Shown: positions 8,336 to 24,170, counted from the stretch's first letter. The stretch: 64,000 nt of DNA from Neobacillus niacini (GCF_030817595.1 NZ_JAUSZN010000001.1:4533501-4597500), one strand, 5' to 3'. A program made the numbers and translations. Notes: a model not told the origin generated them from the letters alone.

Positions 8336-8893
8336 GTGTATGGGATGATTGGAGAATTAGTGACGCTTATTTTAATGGCGTTTGCACTAGGAATGGATGC
8401 CTTTTCTGTAGGTCTAGGAATGGGCATGTTCAAGTTAAGGCTGCGGCAAATTTTTAAAATAGGAATTACGATTGGGTTATTTCATGTGTGGATGCCGCTT
8501 GTGGGCATGCTCGCGGGTAAATTTTTATCAGATAAGTTTGGGACCTTTGCATCCATAGTCGGTGGATTATTACTGATGGTGCTCGGGGTGCAAATGATTT
8601 GGTCAAGCCTCAGGAAAAGTGAGGAATCGGTGATGACACCGGTTGGATTTGGCTTATTAATCTTTGCAACGAGTGTGAGCCTCGATAGTTTTTCCCTTGG
8701 GCTTACGTTAGGGATCTATGGAGCAAAAACCATTTTGGTGATTATTTGCTTTGGGGTTGTTGCAACGATATTAACATGGGCAGGCTTGCTGCTTGGGAGA
8801 AAGGCTCAAGGCTGGATAGGCTCCTACAGCGAAGCACTTGGAGGAAGTATCCTGCTCGCATTTGGGATCAAATTACTTCTTCCTTTTTTATAA
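8336..8893 (+). CDS. mntP: Manganese efflux pump MntP
   Basis: Exports Mn2+ across the cytoplasmic membrane. 185 residues, six hydrophobic segments in two homologous halves. The paired motifs [18 protein letters not shown] and [18 protein letters not shown] carry the Asp residues expected in the ion path. GTG 8336 is preferred because AGGGGGT lies 9 nt upstream; ATG 8345 is also possible. The reading frame continues upstream to 8153, but that part crosses a terminator and a repeat and is not coding. I found no yybP-ykoY riboswitch in the leader. Confidence 0.9.
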   Translation: MYGMIGELVTLILMAFALGMDAFSVGLGMGMFKLRLRQIFKIGITIGLFHVWMPLVGMLAGKFLSDKFGTFASIVGGLLLMVLGVQMIWSSLRKSEESVMTPVGFGLLIFATSVSLDSFSLGLTLGIYGAKTILVIICFGVVATILTWAGLLLGRKAQGWIGSYSEALGGSILLAFGIKLLLPFL

Positions 8894-8925
8894 AACCTTT
8901 CCGTATAACAGTGAAAGGTTTTTTC
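8894..8925 (+). terminator. Intrinsic terminator after mntP
   Basis: AACCTTTCC and GTGAAAGGTT pair, followed by a T run. Confidence 0.85.
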
Positions 8926-8981
8926 ATTAGGGATGGAAAAATGATAGTATAGATACATATATGAAAAGGAGGGCATGCCGC

Positions 8982-9416
8982 ATGAAGCGCATTTTATTTG
9001 TTTGTACAGGTAATACTTGCAGGAGCCCTATGGCTGAAGCGATTTTAAAAAGTAAAAAGATTGACGGTCTAGAAGTGAAGTCTGCGGGGATTTATGCAGC
9101 AACGGGAAGTGAGGCGTCTGCTCATGCCAAAAAAGTCCTGGAAGATCATCATATCGAACATAATCATTCATCCAATATGCTAACCTTAGAATCTGTTCAT
9201 TGGGCAGATTTAATCTTAACGATGACGGGTTCCCACAAAAATGTGATTCTTCAACAATATCCCGAAACAGCGGGTAAAGTTTTCACCTTAAAAGAGTTTA
9301 CAGGTGAGGCCTATGATATCGATGTGGTCGATCCGTTTGGTGGAAGTGTGCAGATCTACCAGGAGACCTATCAAGAGCTCGACAAGTTAATAACAAAAGC
9401 AATTGAAAAAATGTAA
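8982..9416 (+). CDS. ywlE: Protein-arginine phosphatase YwlE
   Basis: Low-molecular-weight phosphatase fold that removes phosphate from protein arginine, opposing the McsB kinase. 144 residues. P-loop CTGNTCR at residues 8-14, with Thr12 at the position that selects phosphoarginine in B. subtilis YwlE. The general acid Asp is in VVDPFGGS. AAAAGGAGGG lies 8 nt before ATG 8982; the earlier in-frame ATG at 8961 is upstream of this site and was rejected. A terminator follows. Confidence 0.94.
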   Translation: MKRILFVCTGNTCRSPMAEAILKSKKIDGLEVKSAGIYAATGSEASAHAKKVLEDHHIEHNHSSNMLTLESVHWADLILTMTGSHKNVILQQYPETAGKVFTLKEFTGEAYDIDVVDPFGGSVQIYQETYQELDKLITKAIEKM

Positions 9417-9449
9417 AGCCCTCAGTGTTGAGGGCTTTATATTTTTTTA
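9416..9449 (+). terminator. Intrinsic terminator after ywlE
   Basis: AAAGCCCTCA/TGAGGGCTTT with a GTGT loop, then a T-rich tail. Confidence 0.9.
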
Positions 9450-9471
9450 TGGGTATGTCAATATTAAGTCA

Positions 9472-9592
9472 GAAAAGCGGAAGGCGCCTGTTTATCGGCG
9501 ACAAGCATAAGACGAGCCGGCATGAAGGTTGCTCTTTAACCTTCTTGACGGATTGGCTTATGTCTCAAGCCGATGGCGCCTGGAGCTGGACA
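9472..9592 (+). repeat. Short palindromic intergenic repeat, family 2, plus orientation
   Basis: Ends AGCGGAAGGCGCC and GGCGCCTGGAGCTGGACA are partly inverted. The inner segments GACGAGCC/AAGCCGAT and GAAGGTT/AACCTTC add nested stems. It fills most of the gap between ywlE and rpiB. The related copy at 8203 is in opposite orientation. Confidence 0.75.
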
Positions 9593-9649
9593 GTAATCGA
9601 AGTTGAGTTATATATTTGATTAAATAGGATTAATAGGGAGGTTTTTAAT

Positions 9650-10090
9650 ATGAGAGTAGCATTAGCATCTGATCATGGCGGGGTTAATATCCGCAAAGAA
9701 ATCGCTAGTTTAATGGATGAGCTGGGTATTGAGTACCAAGATTTCGGCTGTGATTGTGAAGGATCAGTGGATTATCCGGATTATGCTCTGCCAGTGGCTG
9801 AAAAAGTGGCAAGTGGTGAGTTTGATAGAGGAATTTTAATTTGTGGTACCGGAATTGGAATGAGCATTGCCGCAAATAAGGTAAAGGGAATTCGCTGTGC
9901 ACTTGTGCACGATACTTTTAGTGCCAAAGCAACACGTGCTCACAATGACACCAATATGCTGACAATGGGTGAACGTGTTATCGGTCCTGGGCTTGCACGT
10001 GATATTGCAAAAATTTGGCTGACAGAAGAGTTTGAAGGCGGTCGTCATGCCACTCGCGTTGGAAAAATCAGCGAATACGAGCAGAAGTAG
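9650..10090 (+). CDS. rpiB: Ribose-5-phosphate isomerase B
   Basis: Interconverts ribose 5-phosphate and ribulose 5-phosphate (pentose phosphate pathway). 146 residues. SDHGG near the N terminus binds the phosphate side. Catalytic Cys65 lies in CGTGIGMSIAANK, with His and Asn in the HDTFSAKATRAHNDTNML region. AGGGAGGT precedes the ATG. It is followed 9 nt later by ywlG, as in B. subtilis. Confidence 0.95.
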   Translation: MRVALASDHGGVNIRKEIASLMDELGIEYQDFGCDCEGSVDYPDYALPVAEKVASGEFDRGILICGTGIGMSIAANKVKGIRCALVHDTFSAKATRAHNDTNMLTMGERVIGPGLARDIAKIWLTEEFEGGRHATRVGKISEYEQK

Positions 10091-10099
10091 GATGAGACG

Positions 10100-10666
10100 A
10101 TGATTCAAGTATGGGAAAAAGAGCTTGAAACCATTCTTTTTGAATTTCAAAGCCAGGCTTCCTTAAAGCCAGGTCAGCTGTTTGTAGTCGGCTGCAGTAC
10201 GAGTGAGGTAATCGGCGAGAAAATTGGAACGGCCGGTACCAGTGAAGTCGCTGAAATGATTTTTCGTCAATTAAGTCTGTTTGCAAAGGATACAGGTGTC
10301 GCGTTAGCTTTCCAATGCTGTGAACATTTAAACCGTGCACTTGTGATTGAACGTGCGGAGGCGATTAAACGTGGATTAGAAGAAGTCTCCGTTGTTCCTA
10401 TTAGAACCGCTGGCGGGGCAATGGCCACCTATGCATTTGAAAAATTTTCGGAAGCTGTTGTTGTTGAATTTTTAAAGGCGGATGCAGGGATTGATATTGG
10501 TCAAACCTTCATTGGTATGCACTTGAAACATGTTGCTGTACCGATTAGAGTAACGCAGAAAAGTGTTGGACATGCACACGTAACGTTGGCAAAAACACGG
10601 CCAAAACTAATTGGCGGTGCTCGAGCGGTGTATGAAAAGACTTCGGGTAATTCTAGCTGCAGCTGA
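10100..10666 (+). CDS. ywlG: YwlG, UPF0340 family protein
   Basis: 188 residues, conserved in Bacillales in this position but of unknown biochemical role. It has [20 protein letters not shown] near the N terminus, [16 protein letters not shown] in the middle and a Gly-rich [12 protein letters not shown] segment. The tail ends in a Cys-Ser pair. It is probably cotranscribed with rpiB (9-nt gap; weak GATGAGACG ribosome site). I infer no function. Confidence 0.88.
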   Translation: MIQVWEKELETILFEFQSQASLKPGQLFVVGCSTSEVIGEKIGTAGTSEVAEMIFRQLSLFAKDTGVALAFQCCEHLNRALVIERAEAIKRGLEEVSVVPIRTAGGAMATYAFEKFSEAVVVEFLKADAGIDIGQTFIGMHLKHVAVPIRVTQKSVGHAHVTLAKTRPKLIGGARAVYEKTSGNSSCS

Positions 10667-10670
10667 GTCC

Positions 10671-10716
10671 CTTATACGAACATTTGGGATAAAATTTAAT
10701 ATAACGTTCGTATTTA
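10671..10716 (+). promoter_or_regulatory. Paired PurR boxes upstream of glyA
   Basis: TTATACGAACATTTG (from 10672) and, inverted, AAATACGAACGTTAT (10701-10715 on the opposite strand) match the PurBox core ACCGAAC/ACGAAC with A/T flanks. Their 17-bp-class spacing is that of B. subtilis PurR sites. glyA is a known member of the B. subtilis PurR regulon. Confidence 0.75.
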
Positions 10717-10758
10717 AGGTGTTTTCTTAATCAAATAAATAGGGTAAAATAAAAAAAA

Positions 10759-10790
10759 CGGGGATTTTACGAATCCCCATTTCTCTTTTA
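10759..10790. terminator. Hairpin in the ywlG-glyA gap
   Basis: GGGGATT/AATCCCC pairs around TTACG and is flanked by eight A on the left and ATTTCTCTTTT on the right. It would terminate well on the minus strand and moderately on the plus strand. A second stem TCTCT/AGAGA follows at once, so a leader role for glyA cannot be excluded. Confidence 0.5.
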
Positions 10791-10864
10791 GAGAGAAACG
10801 TGCTATTATATAGAGGGAATTTTCAAAAGATTAATTCAGGTTCATACATACAGGGGGGATTACC

Positions 10865-12106
10865 ATGAAGCATTTGTCTAATCAGGACAAGCAGGTATTT
10901 GAAGCGATTCAACAGGAATTAGGCCGTCAGCGCGGAAAAATCGAATTAATTGCCTCAGAAAACTTTGTAAGTGAAGCGGTAATGGAAGCACAGGGTTCTG
11001 TGTTAACCAATAAATATGCAGAAGGCTATCCAGGCCGCCGTTATTATGGCGGTTGTGAATACGTGGACATTGTTGAGGATCTTGCTCGTAATCGTGCGAA
11101 GGAGATTTTTGGTGCGGAATACGTAAACGTGCAGCCACACTCTGGCGCGCAGGCAAACATGGCTGTTTACTTTACGGTCCTTGAACAAGGCGACACTGTT
11201 CTTGGTATGAACCTTTCACATGGCGGTCACTTAACACACGGAAGCCCAGTAAACTTTAGTGGTGTTCAATATAACTTTGTTGAGTATGGTGTAGATGAAA
11301 CCACTCACCGCATTAATTATGATGATGTTTTAGCAAAAGCACGTGAGCATAAGCCAAAGATGATTGTGGCTGGAGCAAGTGCCTATCCACGTGAAATCGA
11401 TTTTGCGAAGTTCCGTGAAATTGCAGATGAAGTGGGCGCATACTTAATGGTGGATATGGCTCATATTGCGGGTCTAGTTGCAGCTGGTCTTCACCAAAAT
11501 CCGGTTCCATATGCTGATTTTGTTACAACTACTACTCATAAAACACTTCGCGGACCTCGCGGCGGAATGATTCTCTGTAAAGAAGAATGGGGCAAAAAGA
11601 TTGATAAATCAATTTTCCCTGGAATTCAAGGCGGTCCATTAATGCACGTAATCTCTGCAAAAGCAGTTGCGTTTGGAGAGGCTCTTCAAGACAGCTTTAA
11701 AGAATATGCAGGTCAAATTATTGCGAATGCAAAGCGTTTAGCTGACGGATTGCAAAAAGAGGGCATCAGACTTGTTTCTGGCGGCACCGATAACCACCTA
11801 CTTCTTTTAGACATGCAGACACTTGGTTTAACTGGTAAAGTTGCTGAAAAGGTACTTGATGAAGTAGGAATTACCGTTAATAAAAATACGATTCCATTTG
11901 ATCCACAAAGTCCGTTTGTAACAAGCGGTATCCGTATTGGTACAGCTGCTGTTACAAGCCGTGGTTTTGGGTTGGAAGAAATGGACGAAATCGCGTCAAT
12001 TATTGCATTTACTTTGAAAAATCATGAAGACGAAGCGAAACTTAAGGAAGCGGCTGCTCGTGTTGAAGCTTTAACAGGTAGATTTACGCTTTATCCTGAA
12101 TATTAA
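10865..12106 (+). CDS. glyA: Serine hydroxymethyltransferase
   Basis: PLP enzyme converting serine and tetrahydrofolate to glycine and methylene-tetrahydrofolate, feeding purine and thymidylate synthesis. 413 residues. [12 protein letters not shown] is at the N terminus. The PLP lysine is Lys226 in [14 protein letters not shown], and [12 protein letters not shown] supplies the Asp/His pair. AGGGGGGAT precedes the ATG. The leader carries paired PurR boxes, so it should be repressed when purines are plentiful. Confidence 0.97.
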   Translation: MKHLSNQDKQVFEAIQQELGRQRGKIELIASENFVSEAVMEAQGSVLTNKYAEGYPGRRYYGGCEYVDIVEDLARNRAKEIFGAEYVNVQPHSGAQANMAVYFTVLEQGDTVLGMNLSHGGHLTHGSPVNFSGVQYNFVEYGVDETTHRINYDDVLAKAREHKPKMIVAGASAYPREIDFAKFREIADEVGAYLMVDMAHIAGLVAAGLHQNPVPYADFVTTTTHKTLRGPRGGMILCKEEWGKKIDKSIFPGIQGGPLMHVISAKAVAFGEALQDSFKEYAGQIIANAKRLADGLQKEGIRLVSGGTDNHLLLLDMQTLGLTGKVAEKVLDEVGITVNKNTIPFDPQSPFVTSGIRIGTAAVTSRGFGLEEMDEIASIIAFTLKNHEDEAKLKEAAARVEALTGRFTLYPEY

Positions 12107-12115
12107 ACATCTATG

Positions 12116-12146
12116 AATCGACTCCATTGTGGGTCGATTTCTTTTT
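12116..12146 (+). terminator. Intrinsic terminator after glyA
   Basis: AATCGAC/GTCGATT hairpin then a T-rich tract. Confidence 0.85.
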
Positions 12147-12153
12147 ATGTAAG

Positions 12154-12182
12154 TTGCTCATTGTGATTTTTTTCTGTACAAT
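12154..12182 (+). promoter_or_regulatory. SigA-type promoter of upp
   Basis: TTGCTC (12154-12159), 17 bp, TACAAT (12177-12182). Confidence 0.7.
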
Positions 12183-12184
12183 GA

Positions 12185-12850
<666 letters not shown>

Positions 12851-12863
12851 GGGTTTTCTGAAG

Positions 12864-12894
12864 CTGAGTAGACTGATGTCTGCTCAGTTTTTTT
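12864..12894 (+). terminator. Intrinsic terminator after upp
   Basis: CTGAGTAGAC/GTCTGCTCAG with a TGAT loop, followed by seven T. Confidence 0.9.
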
Positions 12895-12923
12895 GTTGTG
12901 GTTTTTCCAAATATTGTATAATT

Positions 12924-13028
12924 GTACAAAAGGGTTTGAAAAGTGTACAAAAGCCCTCGAAAAGTGTACAAAAACCACTAAAATTTGTACAAAACCCCAT
13001 GAGAAATGTTCAAAACTCAAGGCAGACC
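12924..13028. repeat. Five-unit 21-bp periodic array of GTACAAAA motifs
   Basis: GTACAAAA starts at 12924, 12945, 12966 and 12987, with GTTCAAAA at 13008, exactly 21 bp apart (two helical turns). The intervening GAAAAGT-type bases are also conserved. It lies between the upp terminator and the NERD gene. An open frame across it shows a 7-residue repeat, which is what any 21-bp repeat gives. Confidence 0.85.
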
Positions 13029-13122
13029 AATAATGTTCACCATATCTACCAATAATCCTTAAAGGAATTCGACAATATTTCTAGAATTTAGACAACAAAT
13101 TCCTAAAAAGAGGTGACAATAA

Positions 13123-14136
13123 GTGATCAAATTAGAACTAATCGTTCCGGTTCAGGCGGAACAATGTATAGCTTTGTTGAAAAGGATGCCAAAAGGGCAC
13201 CCAGTAAGACCAATGGTAGAAAAAGATTTACGAATTTGGCTGAAAGGGTATTATGGAGAACTGAATGTGGGTTACCATCTATCATTTTTACCAGAAGAGG
13301 AATATTTCATATTTCATGGATTGCGATTGAAGGACAAAAAGTCATTTCAAATGGATTTACTGCTGGTATCAGCCAAATTTGCTTTAATTATTGAAGTGAA
13401 GAATATATCAGGTAAATTAAAGTTTAAAAAGGGATCGGACCTGATGACTAGAGAATTAAATAACCTGGAAGAAGGTATGGATAACCCGATTCAGCAGGTC
13501 AAACGGCACCATCTCCAATTCAATAATTGGCTAAAGGATCATCAATTTAAGGGAATACCGGTGGAGCGCCTAGTGGTTATTAGTAAAACGTCGACGATTA
13601 TAGAAACTACCCAGGACAACTTACATATCTTTCAAAAGTTGATTTATGCTGAATCATTGATTGATAAAATAAGGGAGTTGGAAACAAAATATACGAAGCC
13701 TCGAATAACCAAAAAAGTTCTAACCCAACTATCTGATACCCTCCTGAAAGAACACGATCTCATCATTCCTGATGTCCTCGAAAAATATAATCTTTCCCCA
13801 TCTGACATAAAGCCAGGAGTTCAATGTACCAGTTGTAACTCATTTAAAATGAAGTACATATCAGCCAGTTGGCGGTGCGACATATGTCATTTCACTTCCA
13901 AGAAGGCACATCTAGCAGCGATTAAGGATTATTTCCTAATTTTAAATACAACGATCACTAGGAAACAGCTTGCTGAATTTCTCGAAATTGCTCCGACTAA
14001 AGCTAGGTACATTCTGCTCTCCCTAAACCTCCCATCCACCGGCACAAAACGTAGCACCAAATACTCTCTACCAAAAAACTGCATACTTTCCCCGTTAAAT
14101 GAAAACGATATGAAAAAAGGGGAATTTTTCACATGA
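13123..14136 (+). CDS. NERD-domain (nuclease-related) protein with C-terminal zinc ribbon
   Basis: 337 residues, cytosolic. The NERD domain (about residues 35-155) shows the nuclease-like core: Glu46 in GYYGEL, Gln76/Asp78 in FQMDLLLV and Glu91/Lys93 in IIEVKN, then the NPIQQVKRHH segment. A zinc ribbon has CTSC (235, 238) and CDIC (252, 255), and a helical tail follows. GTG start with AGAGGTGACAAT. The stop overlaps the next gene's ATG (ATGA), so the two are coupled. NERD proteins are common in Bacillus but their substrates are undefined. It is an insertion relative to B. subtilis upp-atp. Confidence 0.85.
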   Translation: MIKLELIVPVQAEQCIALLKRMPKGHPVRPMVEKDLRIWLKGYYGELNVGYHLSFLPEEEYFIFHGLRLKDKKSFQMDLLLVSAKFALIIEVKNISGKLKFKKGSDLMTRELNNLEEGMDNPIQQVKRHHLQFNNWLKDHQFKGIPVERLVVISKTSTIIETTQDNLHIFQKLIYAESLIDKIRELETKYTKPRITKKVLTQLSDTLLKEHDLIIPDVLEKYNLSPSDIKPGVQCTSCNSFKMKYISASWRCDICHFTSKKAHLAAIKDYFLILNTTITRKQLAEFLEIAPTKARYILLSLNLPSTGTKRSTKYSLPKNCILSPLNENDMKKGEFFT

Positions 14137-16322
14137 AAAAATGGACACTTTTATTGGTACTTGTTTTCTCCCTCCAAACAACGACTTCGGCCCGTTCACT
14201 TGATACACCTCCGATTCCAAAAGAACGGATTGCGATTGTGGTTCTTGATAACCCGCAATCCCCTCAGGATATCCAACTGCTCATTAAACCATATAAGGAC
14301 ATTCATCTTCGGCATGTGTTTCAAGAAGCGATTTATGGTTTTTCTGTTGAAGGGAACCCTGAATCGATCGAGAAACTGGCGCAACAAAACAGCAAGCAAA
14401 TCATAAGCGTTTCCCCTGTGAACGAGTATAAAGCACAGGGTGAGGAAGGGGTTAAGATTATCGGCGGCGAAGAGATTCGCGGTCTCTTTGATAAACAAAA
14501 TCGGCGCTTGACGGGTAAAGGTGTAACCGTGGGGGTTATTGATACAGGTGTGGATTACACCCATCCTGACCTTAAAAGAAATTTTGCCGGCGGGCGTGAT
14601 CTCGTCGATAATGATTCGGATCCTATGGAAACGAAAACCTTAGGAAGAGCGACAGTCCATGGCACCCACGTTGCTGGAATTATTGCGGCGAATGGAAAAT
14701 TAAAAGGAGTGGCACCCGACGCGAAAATTTTGGCTTACCGTGCACTTGGGCCTGGCGGCGGGGGCACAACCGAGAATGTTCTGGCTGCCATCGAGCAGGC
14801 GATTAAGGATAAAGTCGATATTATGAACCTTTCGCTTGGAAATGATATCAACGGTCCCGATCTGCCAATCAGCCTTGCCCTCAACCGAGCTGTCGATAGA
14901 GGAATCGTTGCGATTGCCGCATCGGGGAATTCTGGGCCAAATGTTTGGACAGTGGGATCTCCAGGAACCGCCTCGAAGGCGATATCGGTTGGAGCTTCCA
15001 CCCCCACGATCGAGGTCCCTTATCTATTAATAGAAGGAATGCGGGAAAAATTACGAATTCAACCGCTGGAAGGGTCCGCAAATTGGGACCTTGACCGCTC
15101 TTATCCAATCGTAGATGGCGGTATTGGTACAGCAGCAGATTTAAAAGAAGTTACGGGAAAAATTGTTCTCATTAAAAGAGGAAAAATAACGTTTTCTGAG
15201 AAGGCGAAAAATGCTCGTGAGGCTGGAGCTAAGGCAGTGATTATCTATAATAATCTAAGCGGCGGCTTTATGGGCAATCTCGAGGAGCAGATTGATATCC
15301 CGGTCGGTTCAATTACGAAAAAGGATGGGGAGCTTTTAAAAAGCAAACCGAACACCTTGGCAACTATCGCTATCTCAGAGGAAAAGGACCTCCTTGCAGA
15401 TTTTAGTTCGCGGGGACCGGTCACGGACACGTGGGAGGTAAAGCCTGATATTGTGGCGCCTGGTGTTGCGATTAACTCAACCATTCCTGGCGGCTATCTT
15501 TCACTGCAGGGCACGAGCATGGCGGCACCACATGTGGCGGGTGCATGTGCACTAATTAAACAGGCACACCCAGAGTGGACACCGGATCAAATTAAGGCGG
15601 CGTTAATGAATACAGCTAAACCGTTAGAGAAAAACGGAAAACTATATCGGACGTACGAGCAGGGGGCAGGGAGAATTCAGGTGAATGAAGCAGTGAAAGC
15701 GACTTCCCTTGTCAGCCCAAGTTCACTTCGATTTGGAAAGTTTGAAAGTGAAGGGGACAATCACAAGACCTTTTTACATGTAGAAAACCTAGGTGGTAAA
15801 CCTGTACGTTATACGTTCGACATTCCGAAGCAGGCAGATGGTTTGAAATGGAGTTTCCCGTTGGCGTTTACACTGCAGCCTGGAGAGGCGCGGGATGTAA
15901 AGCTGGAATTAGAAGTAAATCCAGCTGAGCTGAAGGGGAAAATTCATGATGGTTATCTAACCATCCATGCCGGGGCAAATCCGATTCAAATTCCTTATAT
16001 CTATGTTCTTGAAGAACCGAACTATCCGAGAGTAATGGGCTTTGACTTTAAGGACGGGGATCGGCAGGGAACTTATCGGTATGAAGTGTACCTGCCAGGT
16101 GGCGCGGAGGAGTTTGGTATTGCTCTTTTCAATCCAGATGATTTCCGATTTGTCGGCTTCTTAGATACCAATCAGAATGTTAAGAAAGGATTAATGAGCA
16201 AGGAAATAACAGAAGAAAATCTCCCGCCTGATGGCGTTTATCTTGCAAAGGTGTTCGCCAAAAAGGCTGGAAAGGAAGACTTTATTGAAACGATGCTCGT
16301 AATCGGAGAAGCCGTTCGATAA
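14133..16322 (+). CDS. Secreted subtilisin-like serine protease (S8) with PA domain, Vpr-like
   Basis: 729 residues. Signal peptide about 1-20, I9-type propeptide about 30-100, catalytic Asp137 (VIDTG), His176 (HGTHVAG), oxyanion Asn266 and Ser462 (GTSMAAPHVAG). A PA domain (about 325-410, GKIVLIKRGKITF) is inserted between Asn and Ser as in Vpr. The C-terminal 200 residues are beta-rich. No sortase or S-layer anchor is visible, so it should be released. It is translationally coupled to the NERD gene, an odd pairing of a cytosolic and an exported protein. Confidence 0.9.
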   Translation: MKKWTLLLVLVFSLQTTTSARSLDTPPIPKERIAIVVLDNPQSPQDIQLLIKPYKDIHLRHVFQEAIYGFSVEGNPESIEKLAQQNSKQIISVSPVNEYKAQGEEGVKIIGGEEIRGLFDKQNRRLTGKGVTVGVIDTGVDYTHPDLKRNFAGGRDLVDNDSDPMETKTLGRATVHGTHVAGIIAANGKLKGVAPDAKILAYRALGPGGGGTTENVLAAIEQAIKDKVDIMNLSLGNDINGPDLPISLALNRAVDRGIVAIAASGNSGPNVWTVGSPGTASKAISVGASTPTIEVPYLLIEGMREKLRIQPLEGSANWDLDRSYPIVDGGIGTAADLKEVTGKIVLIKRGKITFSEKAKNAREAGAKAVIIYNNLSGGFMGNLEEQIDIPVGSITKKDGELLKSKPNTLATIAISEEKDLLADFSSRGPVTDTWEVKPDIVAPGVAINSTIPGGYLSLQGTSMAAPHVAGACALIKQAHPEWTPDQIKAALMNTAKPLEKNGKLYRTYEQGAGRIQVNEAVKATSLVSPSSLRFGKFESEGDNHKTFLHVENLGGKPVRYTFDIPKQADGLKWSFPLAFTLQPGEARDVKLELEVNPAELKGKIHDGYLTIHAGANPIQIPYIYVLEEPNYPRVMGFDFKDGDRQGTYRYEVYLPGGAEEFGIALFNPDDFRFVGFLDTNQNVKKGLMSKEITEENLPPDGVYLAKVFAKKAGKEDFIETMLVIGEAVR

Positions 16323-16358
16323 GACAGAAAGGGGTGGACATATGGAGCCACTCCTTGT

Positions 16359-16378
16359 CAATTTTGTTCACAAAATTG
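16359..16378. promoter_or_regulatory. 20-bp perfect palindrome upstream of the atp operon
   Basis: CAATTTTGT-TC-ACAAAATTG. The TTCACAAAATT half is repeated directly as GTCACAATTA 11 bp on. It could be an operator; TCACAA resembles a Rex half-site, but the geometry is not that of Rex. Confidence 0.4.
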
Positions 16379-16407
16379 TCACAATTACATCACTAAAATA
16401 AAGCGAA

Positions 16408-16430
16408 ATTACACTACAATTATAGTGTTA
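16408..16430. promoter_or_regulatory. Palindrome upstream of the atp operon
   Basis: TTACACTA-CAATTA-TAGTGTTAA, 64 bp before the atp -35. No T tract follows, so it is unlikely to be a terminator of the protease gene. Confidence 0.4.
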
Positions 16431-16493
16431 ACTAAAACTTCCAAATGGAAGAAATTACTCAGAATAGTTTGTGGATTAATTCACGTAAATCCA

Positions 16494-16522
16494 TTGACAT
16501 TGGAAAATGGCTGAGGTATGCT
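16494..16522 (+). promoter_or_regulatory. SigA-type promoter of the atp operon
   Basis: Perfect TTGACA (16494-16499), 17-bp spacer, TATGCT (16517-16522), leaving a leader of about 120 nt. The rest of the 325-bp gap holds only the two palindromes listed. Confidence 0.85.
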
Positions 16523-16647
16523 AACAAAGGATGTAAAATGAGAGGGTTTTCATGTAATTTGACAAAATTCTCGAAAATTCGACACATTCTCATACGTACA
16601 TAAACCTCGTATTTTGATGTATTCTCTAAAGGTGAGGATGCGATAGT

Positions 16648-16869
16648 ATGCGTAATGAAAACCGCAATCCGCTCAAGGCGTATGCCCTAATGTCCGCCAT
16701 CCTAGCTTCCCTTGTTGGTTCCATTTTGATTGGGATTTTTGCAGGCAGATGGCTGGATAAAGTGTGGGGTACCGAACCAATTTTCTTAATAATTGGACTG
16801 TTTATAGGTTTAGCGGCTGGGATTTACTCTATGCTCTTTTCAATCCGCAAGTTCTATTCAGGAGATTAA
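16648..16869 (+). CDS. atpZ: AtpZ/AtpI-family small membrane protein
   Basis: 73 residues with two membrane helices (about 12-33 and 42-64) joined by a short loop with GRWLDKVWG, the pattern of the AtpZ family. AtpZ is the first gene of alkaliphile and other Bacillus atp operons and is linked to Mg2+ supply for the synthase. AAAGGTGAGG lies 10 nt before the ATG. atpI follows 7 nt later. Confidence 0.85.
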   Translation: MRNENRNPLKAYALMSAILASLVGSILIGIFAGRWLDKVWGTEPIFLIIGLFIGLAAGIYSMLFSIRKFYSGD

Positions 16870-16876
16870 ACCAACC

Positions 16877-17251
16877 ATGCCAGAATTTCAAACAATGTTT
16901 ACCCGACAGCGAAAGTGGATGTTTTTTTTATTGTCTTTTTATGTGCTTGGCTGGGGGTTCACTTCGCAGCAATCAATCTTTCTTGGATTGATTCTTGGGA
17001 CAAGTTTGAGCCTTTTTAATTTGTGGTTGATGGCTCGAAAAATCGACAAATTTGGACAAGCGGCTGCTGAAGGGAGAACGGTTCGTTCACTTGGATCTTT
17101 TTCACGAATGGCAACCGGTGCACTGGCGATTGTCATCACAATGAGGTATCCTGAACAGTTTCACCTCATTAGTGTGGTTATAGGATTAATGACATCCTAC
17201 ATTGTCATTATGATAGATTTTTTTACGCACAATTTATTTTCAGATAAATAG
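16877..17251 (+). CDS. atpI: ATP synthase protein I
   Basis: 124 residues, four hydrophobic segments, ATP synthase I family. In other bacteria AtpI acts as a chaperone for c-ring assembly, which I take as known for the family rather than shown here. It lies between atpZ and atpB in the operon order. Confidence 0.88.
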   Translation: MPEFQTMFTRQRKWMFFLLSFYVLGWGFTSQQSIFLGLILGTSLSLFNLWLMARKIDKFGQAAAEGRTVRSLGSFSRMATGALAIVITMRYPEQFHLISVVIGLMTSYIVIMIDFFTHNLFSDK

Positions 17252-17268
17252 CGGGGGAAGCGAGGTGA

Positions 17269-17985
<717 letters not shown>

Positions 17986-18020
17986 CATAAAACCGTTCTT
18001 TTCATAAGAACAAAAATTAA

Positions 18021-18272
<252 letters not shown>

Positions 18273-18295
18273 TCGAGCACACTCGTGTTCATATA

Positions 18296-18330
18296 AATGG
18301 CGAAGATCATTCGTGAGAACCTTCGCCATT
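18296..18330 (+). other. Stem-loop in the atpE-atpF gap
   Basis: AATGGCGAAG (18296-18305) pairs with CTTCGCCATT (18321-18330) around 15 nt and has no good T tract. It is likely an mRNA processing or stability element that lets atpE be expressed above its neighbours. Confidence 0.6.
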
Positions 18331-18392
18331 CGTTTATGTTCATTCCTATACATAAACGATTGATTTCGACAATTATTTCGACTGATATATAG

Positions 18393-19498
<1,106 letters not shown>

Positions 19499-19507
19499 GA
19501 TTCGTAG

Positions 19508-21031
<1,524 letters not shown>

Positions 21032-21055
21032 GTAGGGTCTGACATTTAGTATAGG

Positions 21056-21114
21056 GTGTTTAAACAGTGGAAACTCAGCACCCAAAACCGTGCCTGTCAC
21101 CACTGTTTAACCCC
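21056..21114. repeat. Inverted repeat containing GTGCCTGTCACC in the atpA-atpG gap
   Basis: TTAAACAGTGG and CCACTGTTTAA pair around 29 nt. The right arm is preceded by CCGTGCCTGTCACC, the same core as the larger element at 42152. Confidence 0.65.
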
Positions 21115-21142
21115 AAACACAATCTTTGTAAGAGGGTGGTGA

Positions 21143-23597
<2,455 letters not shown>

Positions 23598-23615
23598 TAC
23601 CGACCAGGAGGGTAA

Positions 23616-24029
<414 letters not shown>

Positions 24030-24042
24030 TAGTTTTGAATTA

Positions 24043-24079
24043 AACCCCTGCTGGTTCACGGACTGGCGGGGGTTTTTTG
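24043..24079 (+). terminator. Terminator of the atp operon
   Basis: AACCCCTGC ... GCGGGGGTT then TTTTTT. The sequence CCCCTGCTGGT-N5-GGACTGG-N2-GGGGTTTTT is shared with the terminator at 28235 that ends the next operon. Confidence 0.92.
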
Positions 24080-24085
24080 TCGTAT

Positions 24086-24115
24086 GCATAACTTGCTGCT
24101 AAATGGAAAATAGTA
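24086..24115 (+). promoter_or_regulatory. Candidate sigma-G promoter of the ger operon
   Basis: GCATA (24086-24090) fits GMATR. An 18-bp spacer leads to AATAGTA (24109-24115), two mismatches from CATNMTA. Forespore expression is expected for germinant receptors. Confidence 0.5.
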
Positions 24116-24170
24116 AGTGTTGGAAGGTTTTTACCAAAATATAGGCCAGCCTGCTTGAAGGTGAATAGGG

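Noticed and set aside
13123..16322. Claim of a new defence system for the NERD-protease pair
   Set aside because: No other defence genes, toxin-antitoxin pair or integrase nearby; the protease is secreted, which fits nutrition at least as well.
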